Shown: in pieces, positions 10,064-18,655 of the stretch | Layout of the letters: the number at the start of each line of letters is the position of its first letter | Position numbering within the stretch: position 1 is the stretch's first letter | NCBI RefSeq assembly: GCF_036924515.1 | Contig: NZ_JAZHRR010000001.1 | Span: forward strand, 591,001 to 655,000 | Length of the DNA stretch: 64,000 nucleotides | Source: Bradyrhizobium sp. AZCC 1610 | GTDB taxonomy: Bacteria > Pseudomonadota > Alphaproteobacteria > Rhizobiales > Xanthobacteraceae | Reading direction: 5' to 3' | Notes under the pieces: generated by a model | What the model saw: the letters and a program-made list of their open reading frames with translations, nothing else | Databases searched by the model: none | What the model was told of the DNA's origin: nothing | Translations under genes and position numbers: made by a program

Positions 10064-11155
10064 TCAAAGCTGCGCCCGCACCGCTTCGGCCACGTCCGTC
10101 CACCAGCCGTCGAAATCGAACGGCAACGGCACCGGCGGCCGTTTGACCGCCGCGGCGATCCGGTCGGCATAGGTCTCGTTATCAGCGCCGCGCGCGACCA
10201 GCACGACCGCGCCGCGGCCGATCAATTCCTTGAAGCGCGGATGGTGGTCGAATTCCTCCGGCAGCGCAGGGCCGGCGACGACGAGCGGACGGCCGGATTG
10301 CACGCAGGTGAGAATGCTGGAACGGCGCGCCGTGAGTCCCTCATCGAGCGGATAACAGAATGCGTCGATCTCGCTGAACAGGCCGAACACCTTGTGATCG
10401 GAGGCGACGAAGCCGGAGACGATCACGTCGTCGGCGATGCCGAGTTCTCTGGCGCGGGCATGAAACTCCGCCTCGACCTTGTCGACGCCGCGGATGAAGG
10501 AGCCGATATAGACGATCAGCGGCTTGAGCCCGCGTTGCTTCAGAATGGCGCCGATCTCGAGCAGCGCATTGGGCTGCTTGCCCGGATAGATCGATCCGAA
10601 ATGACCGATCAAGAGCCGCCCGTCACCTTTCGCGGCGATGAGGCGATGCCGCAATTTCGAGTCTTCAATTCCTGCCGGGGCCTCGATGTTCGGCGGCAGT
10701 GGCGCCAGCACGCTCTTTTTGGCGGTCCAGCCGAGCAGGCGGTCACTGGCCAGCTCGCGCCGCACCAGCGGCGAGAACATGACAATGGCGTCGGCAAGCA
10801 GCAAGGCCGGCATGTAGGTGATGCGGCGCAGCCAATGCAGCCCGTTCCATTCGTGCTGGATCAGGACGAGCTTACGCCGGCGCAGCCGGGCGATCGCCAT
10901 CGCCACGAGCGGTGCGAACATCACGCGCTTCCAGGCCACGATCGGGAAGTTGCAGACCACGCTTTGCGCCGTGCCGACCGCGCGCCAGATCTCGGCAAGC
11001 GAACCTTCGCTGCGCGTTAGCGTTAACGTCGTGCTGGTTCCGGGCTCGAGCTTTTCGATCGCTTCCTGCAACAGGCGGGTGAACTGGCCGACGCCGCAAT
11101 GCATCTGCGGTCCCGCGCCGAGAAACAGCGCCTGATATCGGGTTTCTCCAGTCAT
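10064..11155 (-). CDS. Glycosyltransferase, GT4-like (GT-B fold)
   Basis: The product has 363 residues. The N-terminus (LFLGAGPQMHCGVGQFTRLL) is the first Rossmann unit of GT-B enzymes with a glycine loop; the C-terminal half has IGHFGSIYPGKQPNALLEI, and a later DEGLTARRSS stretch sits where GT4 proteins bind the donor phosphate, although the usual E-x7-E is not clean. It lies tail-to-tail with the O-antigen ligase (3 bp apart) and divergent from the cupin-like gene. Probably a sugar transferase of the same polysaccharide; sugar unknown. Confidence 0.8.
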   Translation of the reverse strand: MTGETRYQALFLGAGPQMHCGVGQFTRLLQEAIEKLEPGTSTTLTLTRSEGSLAEIWRAVGTAQSVVCNFPIVAWKRVMFAPLVAMAIARLRRRKLVLIQHEWNGLHWLRRITYMPALLLADAIVMFSPLVRRELASDRLLGWTAKKSVLAPLPPNIEAPAGIEDSKLRHRLIAAKGDGRLLIGHFGSIYPGKQPNALLEIGAILKQRGLKPLIVYIGSFIRGVDKVEAEFHARARELGIADDVIVSGFVASDHKVFGLFSEIDAFCYPLDEGLTARRSSILTCVQSGRPLVVAGPALPEEFDHHPRFKELIGRGAVVLVARGADNETYADRIAAAVKRPPVPLPFDFDGWWTDVAEAVRAQL

Positions 11156-11177
11156 CGTGCGGCGGCGAGGTTTTCTA

Positions 11178-11224
11178 AAAGCGTTTTCAAGCGAAGTGGA
11201 TCCTGGTTCGCGTTAAGAAAACGC
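11178..11224. repeat. Dispersed inverted-repeat element (GCGTTTTC / GAAAACGC)
   Basis: GCGTTTTC at 11181-11188 is answered by GAAAACGC at 11217-11224. The spacer contains a GAAGTGGATCCTGGTTCGCG core, which I recognise as a common intergenic palindrome of Rhizobiales. It lies between the divergent glycosyltransferase and cupin-like genes. Confidence 0.6.
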
Positions 11225-11437
11225 GCCGAAATAGATACCGGCGTTAGCCATACATCCCAGACATTAGCTTCCGGTAAGCGGCGGCGTCCGCCCGGCACCG
11301 TTCTTGCCAATCCGACCGTGAAGAGCGTCCGGCCGTCTCATAACGGGACATCGGGCGGTCACGGCAATGGCGGAAGGCCGCGATTTCGGGACAGCCGGAA
11401 TGCCGGCGGGCCAGGCAACGGAAGCAGGAGCGCGGCG

Positions 11438-12370
11438 ATGACGGGCAAGATCTTCGGCACATGGGATGAGACGCATTCCGAGCTTTGGAGCCATCAGCCG
11501 ATCCGGCTCGAACACGAGATGCACAAATCGCCGGCGTTCTCGATCGACGATCTCACCCAGTTGATCGAGAGCTATCCGCGCGAGCACTACAGCCTGGTGA
11601 AGACGGGCGCCAAGGGATCCAGCCGCGTGTGGCGCGAGGGCGATATCGGTAACCTCTCCGGCCGGCAGGTCATCGAAGCGATTTCCCGCGGTGGCCTCTG
11701 GCTCAACATGCGCGATGTCGGCTCGGTCGATAGCCGCTACCGCAAGCTGATAGACCGGATGTTCGACGAGATCGCGGCCAAGGTTCCAGGGTTCGTGGTG
11801 CCGAATCACCAGGCCGGCATTCTGATCTCCTCGCCGGACGCGCAGGTCTATTATCATGCCGATTTGCCGGGGCAGGGCTTGATCCAGATCGCCGGCCGCA
11901 AGCGGGTCTATGTCTATCCAAACACCGCGCCGTTCATCAAGCCGCAACACCTTGAGGACATTGCGCTGTTCGACGTCGAGGTCGATCTACCTTACGCGCC
12001 CTGGTACGACGCGCATGCGCAGGTGTTCGATCTCGAACCCGGCCAGATGCTGAACTGGCCGCTGAACGCGCCGCATCGCGTCGAGAATCTCGGCACCGTC
12101 AACATCTCCATGACGGTATCCTACGGCAACGACGAGATCCGCCGCGCCCAGATCGTCCACCTAGCCAACGGCCTGCTGCGTCACCGCTTCGGCTACACAC
12201 CGAAGACCCGCAATCTGCGCGGGCCGTCTTTCTTCGCCAAGAAGGTGCTGCAAAAACTCGTGCGCGACAGCAAGTGGGTCAAGCGCGAGCGCAACGCGCG
12301 CCGCGCGATCGATTTCCGCCTCGACGCCACTGAGCCCGGCAGGATCGTCGATCTGCCGAAGGCGGCATAA
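11438..12370 (+). CDS. Cupin-like (JmjC-type fold) domain protein
   Basis: The product has 310 residues. A double-stranded beta-helix is suggested by the YYHADLPGQGLIQIAGRKRV segment (about residues 131-150), which carries the H-x-D metal pair seen in JmjC/cupin_8 proteins, and by a later WPLNAPHRVEN segment offering the distal His. Such proteins are Fe(II)/2-oxoglutarate oxygenases or have lost activity; which applies cannot be decided here. ATG 11438 follows an AGGAG site. It is followed 12 bp later by an acyltransferase-like gene, and the pair closes the polysaccharide locus, suggesting modification of a glycan or its carrier. Confidence 0.72.
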   Translation: MTGKIFGTWDETHSELWSHQPIRLEHEMHKSPAFSIDDLTQLIESYPREHYSLVKTGAKGSSRVWREGDIGNLSGRQVIEAISRGGLWLNMRDVGSVDSRYRKLIDRMFDEIAAKVPGFVVPNHQAGILISSPDAQVYYHADLPGQGLIQIAGRKRVYVYPNTAPFIKPQHLEDIALFDVEVDLPYAPWYDAHAQVFDLEPGQMLNWPLNAPHRVENLGTVNISMTVSYGNDEIRRAQIVHLANGLLRHRFGYTPKTRNLRGPSFFAKKVLQKLVRDSKWVKRERNARRAIDFRLDATEPGRIVDLPKAA

Positions 12371-12382
12371 GTCGCAACGCCG

Positions 12383-13570
12383 ATGACGGTGCTGACGACC
12401 AGTGCGGGGCAATTGGCGGCGAGGTCCACAAGCCGCGCGGCCGGATTCCGCGTCGAGCTGCTGCGCGACTGGAAACAGGTCCTCGCGCGCTGGCACGACA
12501 TCAGCCCGTTTACGCCATTCCAGCACCCGCAATGGTATGACGCATGGTACGCCGCCTTCGCCGGCGCCGAGGGTATTGAGCCGCTGATCGCAGTTGTCAC
12601 TGACACCTCGACCGGCGAACCGGCGGTGCTGCTGCCGCTGATCCGCCGCGAGCAAGACAATATTGCAATTGTCGAATTCGCCGATCTCGATCTGACCGAC
12701 TACAACGCGCCGATCCTGGGCAGCGCCGCGCCGTGCGATGCCAGGGCGGCGCGCATGCTGTGGCGCAGCCTGTTGTCGGCGCTGCGCCGGATGCCCGAGA
12801 AAGCCGATCTCATCCGCCTTCGCAAGGTGCCTGTCGATCTCGACGGCAGGCCAAACCCGCTGGCTTTGCTCGGCGCCGGCGGTCCGTGCGCGCTCAACGG
12901 CAATCTCGTCACGTCAGGCGAGGATTACGACGCCTGGCGCCACACGCTGGGGAGGACCGTACGCAAGGAGCTGGAGCGGAACTGGCGTGTGTTCACGCGC
13001 GATCCGGCCGCGTCCTTTGCGATCATCACCGATACCAGTGAGGCGTTGCGGATACTCTCGATCACCGAGGTCCAGCAGGGCGAACGGATGCAGAGCCTCG
13101 GGCTGAACTACATTCTCAATGACGAGACCTGCGCGGCGTTCTACCGCAATCTGGTTCGCGACGGCGTCGGCAACGGCTATGCGCTGGTCTCAGTGCTCAC
13201 GGTCGGCGACGAGGTCGTGGCGACACTGCTCGGCATCAGGACGGGCTCACGCTACGTAATGATCCGCATCAGCAATGCCGGCGAGAAATGGTCGAACTGT
13301 TCGCCGGGCCGGCTGATCATCGAGCGTACCATGGCCGCCCTGCACAGGGATGGCGTTCGCGAGTTCGACTTCTCTGTCGGCAACTACGCTTACAAGCGCC
13401 GCTTCGGCGTGACGCGGCTGCCGCTGATCGACATCAGCGCCGCCTTGAGCTGGCGCGGATGGCCCTACGCACTTCGCGATCGTGTGGTACGCGCATTGCG
13501 CAACTACCCGCGGCTCGATGCCTGGCTGAGGCACGCGCTCGGTAAGCCGCTATCACGCGAAGAGAATTGA
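12383..13570 (+). CDS. GNAT/FemAB-like acyltransferase (BioF2/CelD type, Acetyltransf_6)
   Basis: The product has 395 residues. The opening (FTPFQHPQWYDAWYAAF) and the C-terminal SVGNYAYKRRFGVT segment are characteristic of the BioF2-like acetyltransferase domain found in CelD and PEP-CTERM/exopolysaccharide-associated proteins. These are soluble GNAT-fold enzymes thought to acylate or aminoacylate an exopolysaccharide precursor or carrier. It begins 12 bp after the cupin-like gene, so they are most likely one transcript. No direct evidence for the donor. Confidence 0.8.
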   Translation: MTVLTTSAGQLAARSTSRAAGFRVELLRDWKQVLARWHDISPFTPFQHPQWYDAWYAAFAGAEGIEPLIAVVTDTSTGEPAVLLPLIRREQDNIAIVEFADLDLTDYNAPILGSAAPCDARAARMLWRSLLSALRRMPEKADLIRLRKVPVDLDGRPNPLALLGAGGPCALNGNLVTSGEDYDAWRHTLGRTVRKELERNWRVFTRDPAASFAIITDTSEALRILSITEVQQGERMQSLGLNYILNDETCAAFYRNLVRDGVGNGYALVSVLTVGDEVVATLLGIRTGSRYVMIRISNAGEKWSNCSPGRLIIERTMAALHRDGVREFDFSVGNYAYKRRFGVTRLPLIDISAALSWRGWPYALRDRVVRALRNYPRLDAWLRHALGKPLSREEN

Positions 13571-13748
13571 CACATTGTTGCCGCACGGGAACGGCGTGCA
13601 AATATGCAACACATGCCAGGATTGTGCGGCTGTTCTTCCTGTGTTCACGAGAGTTGATGATCGCCTTTGCGGCAGCGGCGTATGCTCTGCGTCGGGTCAG
13701 GGACCACCGGTGAATGCTTTCTTGAAAGCTTTCTTGGGGAGAGCCGAC

Positions 13749-13940
13749 ATGCCAGCCTTTATCCATCAGCACGATATCGAACCAGCCTTCGTTCTCTGTC
13801 CGAGCTGCGTCGGACTGCCGATGTTTGTGCGCGACGTCGAGCCGCATTGGAGCATGGCGAAGATCGACTTCACCTATGAATGCGCCGACTGCGGCACCGA
13901 AGTTCGCCAGACCATCGTGAAACCGCAACTGCGGCATTAG
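13749..13940 (+). CDS. Small zinc-ribbon protein
   Basis: The product has 63 residues with two CxxC knuckles (C17/C20 and C45/C48) 24 residues apart, the pattern of a treble-clef or rubredoxin-like zinc ribbon. Start ATG 13749 has a strong GGGGAG ribosome site. It stands alone between the polysaccharide locus and a convergent DUF5996 gene. It could bind nucleic acid or act as an adaptor; function unknown. Confidence 0.7.
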   Translation: MPAFIHQHDIEPAFVLCPSCVGLPMFVRDVEPHWSMAKIDFTYECADCGTEVRQTIVKPQLRH

Positions 13941-14011
13941 CCGGTGAATTCACCGATTTCTTTGCTGCGATAGTGCGTTACGCCTGCGCCTAACCACCCT
14001 ACACAGCAGCA

Positions 14012-14959
14012 TCAAACCTGCCGCACCACACCCGGCTTGCCCGGATCGCATTCGAGTTCCCCGCGATTCCACTTCGCTGCAGTCGCCGCAGCCTCGTAGG
14101 TGCTCTGCAGGAAATCGAGCAGCGCCTCGTCGGGACCGGCAGCCGTTCGCACAGCGTCGTAGGGCAGAATGAATTCGCCGAGCGTTTCGCTGAAGAACGC
14201 AGCGTCCGGCCGCACCTTCGCCGCGCGGAAGCCTGATGGCTCGGGATAGGCATAGGAATAGAACGCGGGATAATCGATCGCGCCGCTGCCTGGCCAGAAG
14301 CCGGCGCTGCTGACCTCGTGTGAATAGGCTTCGTGTGCGACCGCGTCGGGCAAATTCGGTACGCCGCCGGGATGGCGCGGCGCGCGACGGCCCGAGAAGC
14401 GCGTCACCGCCAGATCGAAACTGCCCCAAAAGAAATGCACCGGGCTCGCCTTGCCGAGGAAGCCGGTTCGGAATTGCTTGAAGACGCGGTCGCAGTTGAC
14501 GAGGATTTGCAGGAAGCGCCCGACGGCATCGGGATCGTAGGAGGCATGCGCGGTATCTTCTGGGAAGCGCACCGGATCGGGCAGTTCGTTCGGCATCTCG
14601 TCGATGGCAACGGCAATGCCGAGTTCGGCAAGCGCTGCCATGGTGGCGGCGTAGAAGCTGGCGACCGAATGTCCTGCTAGCGTAAATTGCTCCAGCGAGC
14701 CGTCGCTGGTCGAGATGCGCAGCGTGTGGTCAATGAAATCGAAGTCGATCTGGAACGTTCGCGCGCCGTCGGGGACCGGCGACGTCGTCAATCCGCGCGG
14801 CGTGACATAGAGCGTCACGTGCCAGGAATGATTGAGCCAGGGCGATTTTGTCAGCCGGATCTTGCCGACGATCTGGGTCCAGAGGTGCAGCGTCGCACAG
14901 GTGTCACGCCACGCCGCAGTCGGCAATTCCGGCCACGGGCCTTGCGAATTGTTACTCAT
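14012..14959 (-). CDS. DUF5996 family protein
   Basis: The product has 315 residues and starts SNNSQGPWPELPTAAWRDTC, with WxxTxxTLHxWxQIVGKIRL and later FWGSFDLAVTRFSGRRAP, which I recognise as the conserved core of DUF5996. The family is widespread in actinobacteria and proteobacteria; its biochemical role is unknown. No signal peptide or membrane segment. Followed by an inert spacer on its left and an AT-richer region with a tandem repeat upstream. Confidence 0.78.
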   Translation of the reverse strand: MSNNSQGPWPELPTAAWRDTCATLHLWTQIVGKIRLTKSPWLNHSWHVTLYVTPRGLTTSPVPDGARTFQIDFDFIDHTLRISTSDGSLEQFTLAGHSVASFYAATMAALAELGIAVAIDEMPNELPDPVRFPEDTAHASYDPDAVGRFLQILVNCDRVFKQFRTGFLGKASPVHFFWGSFDLAVTRFSGRRAPRHPGGVPNLPDAVAHEAYSHEVSSAGFWPGSGAIDYPAFYSYAYPEPSGFRAAKVRPDAAFFSETLGEFILPYDAVRTAAGPDEALLDFLQSTYEAAATAAKWNRGELECDPGKPGVVRQV

Positions 14960-15001
14960 ACCAGAACCCTGCGCGTACCTGCTGTGAAGGCAGAAGGCGT
15001 A

Positions 15002-15035
15002 TCACGAATTCACGAGGCTCACGAATTCACGAGGC
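15002..15035. repeat. Perfect 17-bp tandem duplication
   Basis: TCACGAATTCACGAGGC occurs twice head-to-tail (15002-15018 and 15019-15035). It lies upstream of the DUF5996 gene and downstream of a small possible gene. A recent slippage duplication is the simplest explanation. Confidence 0.8.
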
Positions 15036-15051
15036 CTTTAAAAACCGCGGC

Positions 15052-15186
15052 TCACGATTTCGTGCACTCCCGGCAGCGCCGCTGGCCGCGCGAGGCACGG
15101 TAGAGGTTTCTGCACCACCAGCGCCGCGCCATGGCTTGCAGCGGCCGGCGCGCCAGTTGAGCGATAAAGAGAATTTCGACCATCAT
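15052..15186 (-). CDS. Possible small basic protein (44 residues)
   Basis: A 44-residue frame starts with ATGATG at 15186, has GGAAGA immediately upstream, and encodes an Arg-rich peptide with a hydrophobic start (MVEILFIAQL) and a C-terminal CRNLYRASRGQRRCREC stretch with three cysteines. It shows no family I recognise. It may be a real small gene or chance; the ribosome site is slightly too close to the first ATG but well placed for the second. Confidence 0.33.
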   Translation of the reverse strand: MMVEILFIAQLARRPLQAMARRWWCRNLYRASRGQRRCRECTKS

Positions 15187-15253
15187 TCTTCCGTCGTCCC
15201 GTGAGGGACGAGATAGGACGGCATTCCCGAATGAGAATGCCGCCCATATCGTA

Positions 15254-15853
15254 TCAGCCATGCAGTTTGTTCGCGGTCTCCGCGATCACGCGCCCTTGGT
15301 AGCGCGCGCCGGCGAGTTCGTTCTCGCTTGGCTGGCGGCTGCCGTCGCCGCCGGTGATCGTGGTCGCGCCATAAGGCGCGCCGCCGGTGACTTCGTCGAG
15401 CTTCATCTGGCCGGCGAAGCCGTAGTTCAGGCCGACGATCGTCATGCCGAAGTGCAGCAGGTTGGTGATGATCGAGAACAGCGTGGTTTCCTGTCCGCCG
15501 TGCTGGGTAGCCGTTGAAGTAAATGCACCGCCGACCTTGCCGTGCAGCGCGCCCTTGGTCCAGAGGCCGCCGGACTGATCGAGGAAGTTCGCCATCTGCG
15601 AGGCCATCCGGCCGAAGCGCGTGCCGGTGCCGATGACGATCGCGTCGTAATTGGCGAGATCCTCGATGTTGGCGATCGGCGCGGCCTGGTCGAGCTTGTA
15701 ATACGAAGCCTTGGCGACCGCTTCGGGCACCAACTCCGGCACGCGCTTGATGTCGACGGTAGCGCCGGCCTTGCGCGCGCCTTCTGCGACGGCATTCGCC
15801 ATCGCCTCGATGTGACCGTAGGCGGAATAATAGAGCACGAGAACTTTGGCCAT
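15254..15853 (-). CDS. wrbA: NAD(P)H:quinone oxidoreductase, WrbA (flavodoxin-like)
   Basis: The product has 199 residues, the usual WrbA length. The FMN phosphate loop is [12 protein letters not shown] near the start, and the flavin-binding [13 protein letters not shown] and [10 protein letters not shown] motifs follow. WrbA makes two-electron reductions of quinones and protects from oxidative stress in the cytoplasm. ATG 15853 begins the conserved [10 protein letters not shown]; the frame is open further upstream into a dispersed repeat but has no protein features there. It is followed upstream by a pirin gene, another quinone/redox-related protein, on the same strand. Confidence 0.95.
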   Translation of the reverse strand: MAKVLVLYYSAYGHIEAMANAVAEGARKAGATVDIKRVPELVPEAVAKASYYKLDQAAPIANIEDLANYDAIVIGTGTRFGRMASQMANFLDQSGGLWTKGALHGKVGGAFTSTATQHGGQETTLFSIITNLLHFGMTIVGLNYGFAGQMKLDEVTGGAPYGATTITGGDGSRQPSENELAGARYQGRVIAETANKLHG

Positions 15854-15904
15854 GATGGCTTTCCTTTTGGGTTTGCAGATGTGTCCGTTGTTGATTTCTG
15901 AGGT

Positions 15905-15995
15905 GTCATTGCCGGGCTTGACCCCGGCAATCCATCGCGCTTCGAAAGACTCCTCGCGAAGAGGATGGATGCCCGGGGCAAGCCCGGGCATGACG
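15905..15995. repeat. Dispersed palindromic repeat, family A (copy 1)
   Basis: An imperfect palindrome with outer arms GTCATTGCCGGGCTTGAC and its counterpart ending GGGCATGACGA, about 90 bp in all. A second copy with the same layout is at 42137-42226. It lies between wrbA and the pirin gene. It could form a large cruciform or act as a transcript-end hairpin. Confidence 0.85.
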
Positions 15996-16009
15996 ATCAG
16001 CGAGTGGCG

Positions 16010-16708
16010 CTACGCCGCATCGACCAGCACCAGTTCGGAATCTTCCAGCGCGGTAATCGTCAGCTTCGCCTCGTCGCGGATCGCAGCACCATCGCGGGCG
16101 TTGACGCGAACGCCGTTGACTTCGAGGCTGCCGGCCGCCGGCACGAGATAAAGATGACGCGCCTTCTGCGGTTCGTATTCCGCGCTTTCGCCGGCCTTCA
16201 GCGTGGTAGCGAGCACCCGCGCATCGGCGCGGATCGGCAGCGCATCCTTGTCGCCGGCGATGCCGCTGGCGATGGTGATGAGCTTGCCGGAGCGATCCGA
16301 CTTCGGAAACGGTTTCGCGCCCCAGGTCGGCTGGCCGCCCTTCGTGGTCGGCTCGATCCAGATCTGGAAGATCTTGGTCTTCGAAGATTCCAGATTGTAT
16401 TCGGAATGACGAATGCCGCTTCCGGCGCTCATCACCTGCACGTCGCCGGCTTCCGTTCGGCCCTCGTTGCCAAGCGAGTCCTGGTGCGTGATGGCGCCTT
16501 CGCGCACATAGGTGATGATTTCCATGTTGGCGTGGGGATGGGCGGGAAAGCCGGTGTTCGGCGCGATCTCGTCATCGTTCCACACCCGCAACGCGCCGTG
16601 GCCCATATTATCGGGATCGTAATGGCTGCCGAACGAGAAGTGATGTTTTGCCTTCAGCCAGCCGTGATCGGCGCTGGCGAGTCTTGCAAAAGGTCTGAGT
16701 TCGATCAT
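16010..16708 (-). CDS. Pirin family protein
   Basis: The product has 232 residues. The first cupin domain has the metal site of pirins: the FPAHPHANMEIITYV motif (His57/His59 region) and AGSGIRHSEYN (about 95-105). Pirins of this YhhW/YhaK type may act as quercetin 2,3-dioxygenases or redox-sensitive cofactors. It is divergent from a LysR-type regulator with a palindrome in the shared 115-bp spacer, so it is probably the regulated target. Confidence 0.92.
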   Translation of the reverse strand: MIELRPFARLASADHGWLKAKHHFSFGSHYDPDNMGHGALRVWNDDEIAPNTGFPAHPHANMEIITYVREGAITHQDSLGNEGRTEAGDVQVMSAGSGIRHSEYNLESSKTKIFQIWIEPTTKGGQPTWGAKPFPKSDRSGKLITIASGIAGDKDALPIRADARVLATTLKAGESAEYEPQKARHLYLVPAAGSLEVNGVRVNARDGAAIRDEAKLTITALEDSELVLVDAA

Positions 16709-16782
16709 TGGATTTCTCCGTTGCTTGCATTCCGATGGCCATTGGATATGCCGCCCGGCGTGGTATAGAAATAGAAACTATT

Positions 16783-16797
16783 GAAACGCATTGTTTC
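16783..16797. promoter_or_regulatory. Candidate LysR operator between pirin and lysR genes
   Basis: GAAAC-GCATT-GTTTC is a perfect inverted repeat with 5-bp arms and 5-bp spacer, in the 115-bp divergent spacer and 27 bp before the LysR-type start. Fifteen-bp dyads of this size are typical LysR-type binding sites. It is the only clear dyad in the spacer. Confidence 0.45.
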
Positions 16798-16823
16798 CAG
16801 AATTGACCTTGAAGGCGATCCGC

Positions 16824-17735
16824 ATGTCAAAGCTCCCGGATTTCGAGGCGCTGGCGATTTTCGCAAAAGTCGTGGAAATGCGGTCGTTTGCAGCAACCGC
16901 GACCGAACTGGCGCTGTCCAAGGCGACGGTGTCCAAGGCGGTCAGCCGGCTGGAGCAGCGGCTCGGCGCGCGGCTGTTCAACCGCACCTCGCGGCGGCTC
17001 GCATTGACCGATGCCGGGCAGAAGCTCGCCGGGCGTGCGGCGCGCCTGCTGGCTGATGGTGAAGACGTCGAGAACGAGGCGTTATCGCAATCGATGGCGC
17101 CGCGCGGGCTGGTGCGGCTCGCGGTACCCATGACATTCGGCGTGAAAGCCGTCGCGCCGATCTTGCCGGAATTTCTTAGCACCTATCCGGAAGTCTCGAT
17201 CGACCTGCACCTGAGCGACGCAACGGTGGACCTGATCGGCGAAGGGTTCGATGCCGGCCTGCGCATCGCGCGGCTGCCAGACTCTTCGCTGATCGCGCGG
17301 CGACTGTGCGCGATGGCGCGCTACACGGTAGCGGCGCCGTCATACCTGAAACGCCACGGCAGGCCGACGCATCCCATGCATCTTGCGGAGCATAAATGCT
17401 TCGACTACGCCTATCTCTCCACACCCGGCGTCTGGCACTACACCAACGGCTCTGGCGAGCAGGCCAGCGTGCGGCCCGCGGGCCAGCTCCGCGTCAATAA
17501 TGGCGAGGCGTTGTTGCCGAGCGTCATCGCCGGGCTCGGCATCGCCGACCTGCCGGACTTCATCGTGGGCGACGCCGTTGCATCGGGCGAAGTCGAGGTG
17601 ATCCTGAAAGGCTGGCACCAGCCGGAAGGCGCGGTGCATCTGGTCACCCCGCCCGGCGGCCCGCGGCCCGCGCGCGTGGAAGTGCTGGCGGAGTTTTTGG
17701 CGAAGCATTTTGCGAAGGCGAAGAAGCGGAAGTAG
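16824..17735 (+). CDS. LysR family transcriptional regulator
   Basis: The product has 303 residues. The winged helix-turn-helix is at about 5-63 (FAKVVEMRSFAATATELALSKATVSKAVSRLE), followed by a LysR substrate-binding domain beginning around 90 (GLVRLAVPMTFG). I chose ATG 16824 because the conserved helix starts just after it; a TTG at 16791 would add 11 residues inside the candidate operator. It most likely controls the divergent pirin gene and itself. Confidence 0.93.
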   Translation: MSKLPDFEALAIFAKVVEMRSFAATATELALSKATVSKAVSRLEQRLGARLFNRTSRRLALTDAGQKLAGRAARLLADGEDVENEALSQSMAPRGLVRLAVPMTFGVKAVAPILPEFLSTYPEVSIDLHLSDATVDLIGEGFDAGLRIARLPDSSLIARRLCAMARYTVAAPSYLKRHGRPTHPMHLAEHKCFDYAYLSTPGVWHYTNGSGEQASVRPAGQLRVNNGEALLPSVIAGLGIADLPDFIVGDAVASGEVEVILKGWHQPEGAVHLVTPPGGPRPARVEVLAEFLAKHFAKAKKRK

Positions 17736-17739
17736 TCTC

Positions 17740-17860
17740 GTAGGGTGGGCAAAGCGCAGCGTGTCCACCGCTGATATGCACGGCCGGAAATTAGCTGAAC
17801 GCGCACAATGAACACCGAGGCCCTAGAGATGGAGGCCACGCTGCGCTTCGCCCACCCCTA
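17740..17860. repeat. Dispersed palindromic repeat, family B (copy 1)
   Basis: Outer arms GTAGGGTGGGCAAAGCGCAGC and GCTGCGCTTCGCCCACCCTAC flank about 75 bp containing ATGCACGGCCGGAAATTAGC. The right half is shared with the copy at 18510-18599, and the arms with 55302-55394. It fills the spacer between convergent genes. Confidence 0.85.
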
Positions 17861-17870
17861 CGGTTTGAGG

Positions 17871-18380
17871 CTAACGCCCATAAGAAATGCTGTGATCGCA
17901 GTCATAACGGGCCGTCGGATCCTGACTTCGCAACGCCTCGATCCGCTTCCACGTGTCCTGCCATGGGCCTTCGTCCGTTAGCGGAGTGCGAGCTCCGTCG
18001 CCAGCAGCCTTGAAAATCCGCCAGATAGGAAGCCGAGTAGCTGCGGATGAGTCGAAAAAGGCTTCGAGAAAAGTTGGAAACCAGCCAGAATCCATACCCA
18101 TGCTTTGATGCTGTGGATCGTCCGCGTAGTGAAGCAGCCCCCACGGGCAACGCGGTCCAAAGCCGTATTCGCAATAGCCGATCGCCGTGTCCGAATGCCC
18201 AGCATCGTTGAGAACGATCCAGCAAGGATACTGTTGGCCTGGTGAGCCATAGTCCCAATCGCGAAGCACAACCTTCGGGGATACCAGCAATCCCCGAATG
18301 TGCGCGACAACGCGAGCGTCGGTTACAGTTGCCAGTTCGCGCCTGACGATGTCGTTCAATGTTTGGGCGTTGATCGGCAA
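17871..18380 (-). CDS. Conserved hypothetical protein
   Basis: The product has 169 residues with no signal or membrane segment. It looks like a real protein: a regular N-terminal helix (TLNDIVRRELATVTDARVVAHIRGLL), then many Trp/Gly/Tyr residues (DWDYGSPGQQYPCWIVLND) and a C-terminal FLEAFFDSSAATRLPIWRIF segment. It resembles small cytosolic SMI1/immunity-like conserved proteins but I cannot place it in a family. Start is TTG 18380 with a GGGGGA ribosome site 7 bp before it; there is no ATG nearby in frame. Confidence 0.65.
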   Translation of the reverse strand: MPINAQTLNDIVRRELATVTDARVVAHIRGLLVSPKVVLRDWDYGSPGQQYPCWIVLNDAGHSDTAIGYCEYGFGPRCPWGLLHYADDPQHQSMGMDSGWFPTFLEAFFDSSAATRLPIWRIFKAAGDGARTPLTDEGPWQDTWKRIEALRSQDPTARYDCDHSISYGR

Positions 18381-18509
18381 CTCGAATCCCCCGACTTTGC
18401 ATGAGAGATTTGGGGCGCGGGTTCATTGTAGATCGGATGACGAGGCAGCGAAACCGGATTGAGCCCTTCCGGAATGGGAGATTGAGGTGGTGGCCGCTAT
18501 CGCTCCCGC

Positions 18510-18599
18510 AGATGCGCACGGCCGGAAAGTTCGTTGAACGCACGCAATGAGCGCCAAGGCCGAGGGATGGTGGGCACGCTTCGCTTTGCCCACCCTACG
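18510..18599. repeat. Dispersed repeat, family B (partial copy 2)
   Basis: About 88 bp match the right two-thirds of the copy at 17740-17860 (GCACGGCCGGAAAG, GAACGC-ACGCAATGA, ending CTTTGCCCACCCTAC). The left arm is missing. It lies just upstream of the solute-binding protein gene. Confidence 0.75.
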
Positions 18600-18655
18600 A
18601 AATGAGGTTAGGCTGTCTTCAACAACGAAAACAAACGCCGAGGAGGCACCCACCA

